Part shown: piece after piece, positions 57,695 to 64,000 of the stretch | Layout of the letters: each line of letters begins with the position of its first letter | How positions within the stretch are numbered: the first letter of the stretch is position 1 | Assembly: GCA_936450465.1 (NCBI GenBank) | Contig: OW388300.1 | Location: 41,262,358 to 41,326,357, forward strand | Length of the DNA stretch: 64,000 nucleotides | DNA from: Gibbula magus | Lineage: Eukaryota > Mollusca > Gastropoda > Trochida > Trochidae | Reading direction: 5' to 3' | Program-made: the position numbers and the translations under genes | The notes under the pieces: generated by a model | The model's input: only the letters and a program-made list of their open reading frames with translations | Database searches by the model: none | Told to the model about the DNA's origin: nothing

Positions 57695-60110
57695 AGCCCA
57701 GAAATAGTCCAAAGCTGAGACAAGCGTACCGACAAAATAACGAGACTCATGACGATTGATTAATTATTCCACTTGATTGAAATTCTAAAACGCTATACAA
57801 GACAGTCTCTACACAAGAAAGGTTCATCAACGAAGTATCATATACATATACCGTTAACGTTGACACAGCGCAGTGCACAGAGCGCGCCGAGAAATAGTCC
57901 ACGGCTGAGCCTTAAGAAAGGGTATCGCGATAATGACGCATGACGATTGATTAATTGTCCCATTTGATTGAAATTCTAAAACGCTATACACAACAGCCTC
58001 TACACACCGATAGTTAATTAAGGGCGCTCCAGCAAAATTCATATTTGCCAACACGGTAATTAACAATAGTAATGCTATGCCTAGACAGTGCAGTGTGAAC
58101 GGCAACCATGAGGCTAATTAGACAGCTAAGAGCCGTACATATCTTAAAATTTGTTATACTATCTTGAAATATATAAATATATTCCAAGATGGTATAGGCC
58201 AAATCTTAAGATATTTTTTCTTCCAAGATTGTATAGAACATCTCCACGCATTAATAATCTGCCTACTTGGTCCCTGATAAAACTTCATACAGAAAGCATC
58301 TATCGTTTATCTGATAATTTTCGGATTGTGTTCTTTTCCGCACGTATGAACCCTGTGGAAGCATATCACAGGAAGTACCATTTCTCTGTGTACACACTCA
58401 AATACCATTATTTGTGCAAAATGTATGGTGAAACATATTTGAAATGGAGACACATTACACAAAGTTAGATAACACTTTCTATATTGTTTCCGATCCGTGA
58501 TGTTTTGCTGCTTAACGCCTCCTCTAAAAATACTGACAAATGATAGCGAATATTACCTGTTATTGAACAACTCTGAATTCTCTAAAACTCTTTCTAAACT
58601 TATTTCAAACTCCACATGTAACAATCTCTTACTGTAAATCTCATATATCTATATTTTATCATAAATACAAATATATCTATACTTGGCAGAAGTCTATGAA
58701 CACAACTGTGCCTTCATCCATGAATGTGATAAGGTACGCGTCCCCGCGAAGAAATACTTCACGTGTACTTTTGTTTTTATTCATTAGTTTATGGCACCAG
58801 GCTAAATTACGAAGTCCAGTGTGACTTTACAATGCTATTCACTTTATATTTAAGGAGAATCACAACAAAATAGTGGCTTCACGCTCTTATGGTTGTTGCA
58901 CCAGCGCTGTACAGGGAGTTGCAAAAACTGATTTTTCGACTGTACAGGGAGTTGTTTGATTATAATGCATGATCTATAACGTCATTCGTGTTACAATGGA
59001 TTTACTTTATTGTTCAGACTAAATGCATGCTGCATATATCATTTTACTCATGGCGACATACCCTCCATTGCTACTGTGGTAAATCTACTCTCATCATTAA
59101 TTCATATAATGAACAAATTCATGAATGGCTTATAGACTTATCATTCTACACAATAGGAATGAGAAAGGAATCATTGCATTTAGTGCTTTTGAGGTGTAAG
59201 CGATATTGAGTGTAGGCGATGCGAGGGCAGGACATTCTGTTGACACTCATCCAACAAATTTTCTAAAGTTTTAAAGGATTGCAGCAATGGTAAAATAACA
59301 TTTCAGACTAAAAACTTTCAAAACATTGTACCTGCCAATCTGATTAAAACAGTCCTGATCGCGTGTCGCTCACAGTGAAAGTTCTAGAAATCGGTTCAAG
59401 AGTTGAAGCAGCGTCTACCTCACAAACATGACTTGATTGACACGCCACAGTTGATTAAATTTCATACCGTAACGACATATGCCACTTTCAAATCTACAGA
59501 TGTCATTGTGAGTCCGAGGGAAGTCATATTTGGTCTTGAAGATCCATCGCATAGGAGCTTTCAATGGCGTACTTGTGACAATTTGTGACGAATTTTGAGT
59601 GTAAGTTCTAATGCAGAATGTCCACCATATTGCTTATTTGGCAGTACGTGAAATGAAAAACGCTATATGTTCAGTCATTTTTATTTCGTTAGATAAATTA
59701 AAACATATTTATTGATGAATTTTTCACAAATGTACATTGAACTATTCAAGAATGTATTGTTGTCCCTTGGCAAATCTGTCCACGCTCGTAGCGCTGATGA
59801 CACTTCACTTCTCATCGTTTTTATTTTTGACTAATGTGCGCTGCCTTTATATCCACATTTCAAAATTAAAGTCATTAAAATATCACCCTCAATAATATGT
59901 ATTTATAACAAATATGTCTGAACAGGAATGTCCTCTCGAATTTCGTTTCATCAAAAAAAGTCCCCCAATAGAACACACTCTTTAAGAAAAAATACATTTC
60001 AGTTATAATGTTCAGAATATTTGTAATACTCATTGGCTTTCAATAAAAGTGTGTACACATATGTAAAATTGCGTTCATAACGTAAAGCAATTTACAAATA
60101 TTCGAAAAAA
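57695..60110 (+). repeat. Segmental duplication block R, copy 2
   Basis: Partner of 54293-57190, missing about 507 bp (55381-55887 of copy 1). Confidence 0.9.
58683..58810 (-). pseudogene. Second copy of the SLC6 exon 7 relic, truncated
   Basis: This is the segmental-duplication partner of the relic at 55260-55530, with the same DAYLIT-type reading. The intron-derived part stops at about 58808, where this copy lacks some 507 bp present in the other (55381-55887). Confidence 0.7.
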
Positions 60111-60119
60111 ACACGTATT

Positions 60120-61029
60120 TGGACATCGAACATTTATCATTTAGTTCCAGAGTGTTATAACTGGTAATTTTGTACACATGGAGTTTTAAAAATATTTTAT
60201 TTATTCTTTTTGTAAAGAATATTAAAACAAGGGATTTTAAAATTAGTTGATTACTATTTTATCTGAAATAAGCTTGTGAAGGAGGAAAATAGCAATCAAT
60301 TTTGAAGATATCATTAGTTCCAAACTGTTCTATGTCCATGTCACGTGATAAAAAGGTGCTATTGGATTGGTTGATAATACATAGAACACTTTTTTGATGT
60401 GAGCAATTGCATGAAATATCTGGAGTTAGAACCAAGAACATACCTAAGAAACCCTTTTCTAAGCTATATACTGTCATGAAACTTGCTGTGGAGATAGAAT
60501 AGAATAAACTACCAGGAGTACTCAGAACACCCACCTCAGTATCGACCAAAATTGGAGATAGAACAACGTGGATCTCATGGGACGAAAAGGCAAGACTCGT
60601 CTAAGGGTTCAACATCAAATCAAGATTTGCTGAACATTACATTTTTTATTCCACATAAAACCGAATGTTAACTTAAGGGAAACACTGTTTTGTCAGATAT
60701 CTGAAGCTAATTAACCATTTGTGTTGAGTGTGACTGAACAAATTCACAAATAATGCATGTTACTTATGATACTCAAAATAAACATGTACGTATTTTGTTA
60801 GATGACAATTGCGGTTGCCTATCACAGTGCTCAAGTCACACTGTAAAGGCGCAATAACCTGTACAGTCAGGGCCCGAGACAGCAGCAACAACCATTTATC
60901 GTACAGTTTAGATTTAGTCAAAATAGGGGCTTGAAAGATCCCAAATTACGTGCATTGGGCATCATATGATAAAATTTGTATTCTCTCTGGATAGAAAATA
61001 TGTAATTGAATGACATAACTCATCTACAT
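60120..61029. other. No gene recognised
   Basis: A 96-codon minus-strand ORF (60259-60549) has no recognisable domain. The rest is AT-rich. Confidence 0.45.
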
Positions 61030-61109
61030 TGCCGTGAAGGACAAATTGTACAGTGACTCAAGCGCCTTTCATGTTATCAAGCATGGAGTGGCGCTAAACA
61101 AATAGACAA

Positions 61110-61144
<35 letters not shown>

Positions 61145-61145
61145 C
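61030..61145 (+). repeat. LINE 3' tail with (ATT)n
   Basis: CAAGCGCCTTTCATGTTATC, GAGTGGCGCTAAACAAATAG, then about ten ATT units, the usual 3' end of CR1-like LINEs. Confidence 0.7.
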
Positions 61146-61613
61146 TACTGATATCAAAATGCTATAACCCAGAAGCTAATATGAAGAAACACTTACCAAA
61201 GCAAGAGTTGATCTAATATGTGTACTCGGTTTACGGCCCGATGTTCAATGTATAAATGCACCCAAGCAAGCAGGAATCCAAATATGTCTATGTCATATCA
61301 CTTCAATGTACGAGTAGCGAGCCAAGTGAAAAAAATGGACGTTCTAGACAGACAGACAGACAAATTGTTATTCAAATCTCGCCTCAACATGATACATAGA
61401 TATAATAGATAAAACATAAAATTACATAGTAAAACGTTGAGCCATTCCCTTCGTTCTATGTTTATTGTATGTTTAAATGTAGATAAGACGGGTCATGACA
61501 TGATGGCATACATGAATTAACACATATTTCCAAACGACCTACATTATCTATTGAGAAACTGGTTTTGCAACAAATGACACACATGAACAACTTGCTAAAA
61601 CATGTTATACATA

Positions 61614-62527
61614 TGACAGATATAGCCATACTTTTCCCGAGTGTATCGAATGAACCGAGTGTATCGAATGAAACACTACATTTACCCCGTGGGGCCCTTA
61701 CAAAGCGGACCCGAGTAAGGCTCCAACGGGGAAAAGTGAAGGGTATCATTTGATACACTCGGGAAAAGTATGGGTATATCTTTCTTATACCCCACTTACG
61801 GTCGAGTGTAGGCAGATACTATTTCATAATATTTCTAAACAAAAAACAGCTGTAAACAAGCACAACCCAAATACGGCCTCATCTGTGACAACGCAGCCCA
61901 GACCATGCTGCGTTGTATGGTTACCCATGTTTGGGGCTCGAAATCTAATTGATATGGCCCAATGACGGTATTGTCAACTTAGATGCACGTGCATCGAGCT
62001 GTAATGCACAGCTAACGCTATAAACAGCATGGCTAATGTCAACGTGGCCATAGTTTAGAGAAAACAGAAACAACTTTCAGTATGTTAAGACATGTTGCAC
62101 CCAAAATTAAATTACATTTTTATATGAGAAGAAATACATGAATTTGTGATATTAATTCACGCATTATAAAAACCTTCATTTTAGTCATGAACAAAGTTTC
62201 AACTGGCTTCGTGTGTAATTGTTAGGTGGTTCGGTCACAAAGCAACAGGACACGGGTTCGAACCCAGGTGCATTATATGTTCATTTATAATCTGACATTG
62301 TTTAAAGTATCATCACTAAGATTTTGAAATTTAGAAATTTGTCTCCATTGTTTCTCAGTTGTTAAAAAGTGTAGGTATAATAGAAAAGTGTAAGTATATC
62401 AGAAAAAGTGTAGGTATATCAGAAAAAGTATTAGTATATCCAAAAAAGGATAGGTGTATCGGGGAATACACCTACACTTGTAACAAAAGAAACCATAGCA
62501 ACGAAACCAGAAGTGGGGTATAAAGTA
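61614..62527 (-). mobile_element. Composite TIR element plus hairpin, copy 2 (inverted)
   Basis: Hairpin at 61618-61788, then CTTATACCCCACTTACGGTC, the shared body with CAACGCAGCCCAGACCATGC, a tRNA-like segment, and the end GAAGTGGGGTATAAAG. It is the reverse complement of 4337-5165, with an extra repeated CCGAGTGTATCGAATGAA in the hairpin arm. Confidence 0.8.
62195..62268 (+). repeat. tRNA-like segment in composite element copy 2
   Basis: GGCTTCGTGTGTAATTGTTA to the B box GGGTTCGAACCC. The tRNA stems are not intact. Confidence 0.6.
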
Positions 62528-64000
62528 GGTTACAAAGGGAGAGTTACTCATCTATGCAGCTTTTTAGCTCATCCAGCCTGAAAAGTCAGATTGGCTTATG
62601 ACATTGACATCCGTCGTCCGTCATCCGTAAACTTTCACATTTTCGACTTATACCCCCTACAACCGTTGTATCGCTGAAGCTGAAATGTTGTGGGGAGGTA
62701 TCGTGCACTTGCATGGAAGGCTGTTTCCCGAAAATCTTTAATAGGAGGGTATTTTTGTAGAAACGAAATTCGAGATGATATTCCCGTTACACATAATTTA
62801 TATGCTATTAATACATGATTAAACACAGCCAAATTGAAATATAATAATGAAGTTCAAGATTTGATGACTGTACATTACACAACTTGATAACGACAAGCGC
62901 ACACTTGTTGATAAAATAAAAACAATGAGAACTGAAGCCATTCATCGGCGCTGCGAATGGAGAAACTTCGCTACGACCTAACATCATATTTTTTTTATTA
63001 GTTTTATGACACATTATGTATTATTATGTCAATATTCTATCAGTGTATGTGTTTTTATTACAAACATTTAAAATTGGGTTAAATAAAGCGTGTTTTTATA
63101 TTACGAAATGCCAAGAAACCAATTTGGCGGATGCTGCCGATAGATCAGTGATAGAACTTTCCCTTTAAACAACTTCTTCTCCGAAATTTCAGGATATATG
63201 GAGACTCAAGTTTTAGGTCATTTAAAAATGTTATTTGTTATTGTTTGAAATCAAAGGTGTGAACGTTTAGCAGGCATTTTAATGGTATCTTGTGGTTGGT
63301 ACCATTTGAATTGTCAATTAGTACATGATTTTTTAAAACTAATATACGTAATTTTTGTGTGACCTTTGGTTTACATGATAAAGATTATTTATAAAACATG
63401 CAAATAGCTGAGGTACTGAGCAAATGTTCTACTCTTTAGATCTTCAATCTTGGTTGATAAATCCTGCTGATCAAAACCAAAAAATGAGCCCATGACTAGT
63501 TTTAATCTTGTGTAGCCACTGTCTACAGACACAATCAGGATTATCAAATACATAGGTCAAACCTAATGTGTTTAAAAAACATTTTATGGAGATAACCGTA
63601 CGTTCGATTTGCTGTGGCATAAATTAAGGTTATTGTCTCGTTTGAACAGTTGAAGTATACGTGATGATACTCGTAGCTTAATAGAGGTAAAGATGAGCTT
63701 TCTAGTTAAACCAGAATGCGAAAATCCTTGTAATTATTGTAATGTCCACAGGAAACGACCAAGTTCTCCATAAACAAAGAAATAAGAAGTTGATGATCGT
63801 AAACCTTCAGGAATTTTAGATGAAATTGTTCAATATAGAGAGAATTTCCATATCCCCATATTTCACTCTAAACGGAAGTATTAATATATTAAAAAAATAT
63901 GTGTGTATATGTGTATTTAAGAAATTAATTTCTTAAAGTGTTTTTTCACCGGCTTATAAACGGTTTAAAAAGTTAAACTGGTATAAACTTGTTTAAATAA
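62528..64000. other. No gene recognised
   Basis: AT-rich. ORFs of at most 68 codons without motifs. Confidence 0.5.

Noticed and set aside
60259..60549. A 96-codon minus-strand ORF with a hydrophobic centre
   Set aside because: It was considered as an exon or SLC6 remnant, but no family motif or flanking splice pattern supports it.

Overview
The window looks like intron-rich, repeat-dense genomic DNA from an animal, most likely a mollusc (possibly a gastropod; this is an inference from repeat style). Evidence: one multi-exon gene with GT-AG introns, many decayed non-LTR retrotransposons, tRNA-derived SINEs ending in CTCACTCACTCA-type tails, MITEs with recognisable target-site duplications, foldback elements and long minisatellites. 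Nothing bacterial is present: no operons, no ribosome binding sites and no CRISPR array.

The only gene supported as functional is on the minus strand. It is a solute carrier family 6 (SLC6, Na+/Cl- dependent neurotransmitter/amino-acid symporter) gene in 13 phase-consistent coding exons running from 39950 down to 17825. The spliced product is about 590 residues and covers all 12 membrane segments. TM1 has Ser and Lys at two positions that are usually Asn and Arg in the family. Two alternative in-frame C termini can be read. A decayed tandem copy of the penultimate exon lies 263 bp upstream of the real one, and two fragments of exon 7 with adjoining intron lie far upstream at 55.3 and 58.7 kb.

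Layout. 0-5.2 kb: MITEs (one hAT-like with an 8-bp duplication) and a composite hairpin/TIR/tRNA-like element. 5.2-7.0 kb: a 63-bp minisatellite split by a SINE, which recurs in opposite orientation at 11.85-12.24 kb. 8.6-11.85 kb: nested LINE wreckage. 12.4-17.1 kb: MITEs, a tRNA-derived repeat, an L1-like LINE tail and a foldback. 17.8-40 kb: the SLC6 gene with SINEs, MITEs, LINE pieces and foldbacks in its introns. Its first mapped intron holds a 2-kb CT-rich minisatellite that ends in about 49 CT dinucleotides only 48 nt from a splice donor. 40-46.6 kb: a Harbinger-like MITE, a poly-C element, a 40-bp tandem repeat and a decayed hAT transposase cut by a small MITE. 48.8-50.9 kb: a LINE tail, a perfect hairpin and an AT-rich 15-bp minisatellite. 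51.2-60.1 kb: a mosaic of segmental duplications. 61.6-62.5 kb: an inverted second copy of the composite element from 4.3-5.2 kb.

I found no convincing new multi-gene system. The most unusual items are the altered SLC6 ion/gate residues, the SLC6 fragments inside the duplicated array, the foldbacks with GC-rich tips, and the SINE and LINE that share a 3' tail. All coordinates and translations were read by eye. No homology search was run, so repeat-family names are judgements from motifs.
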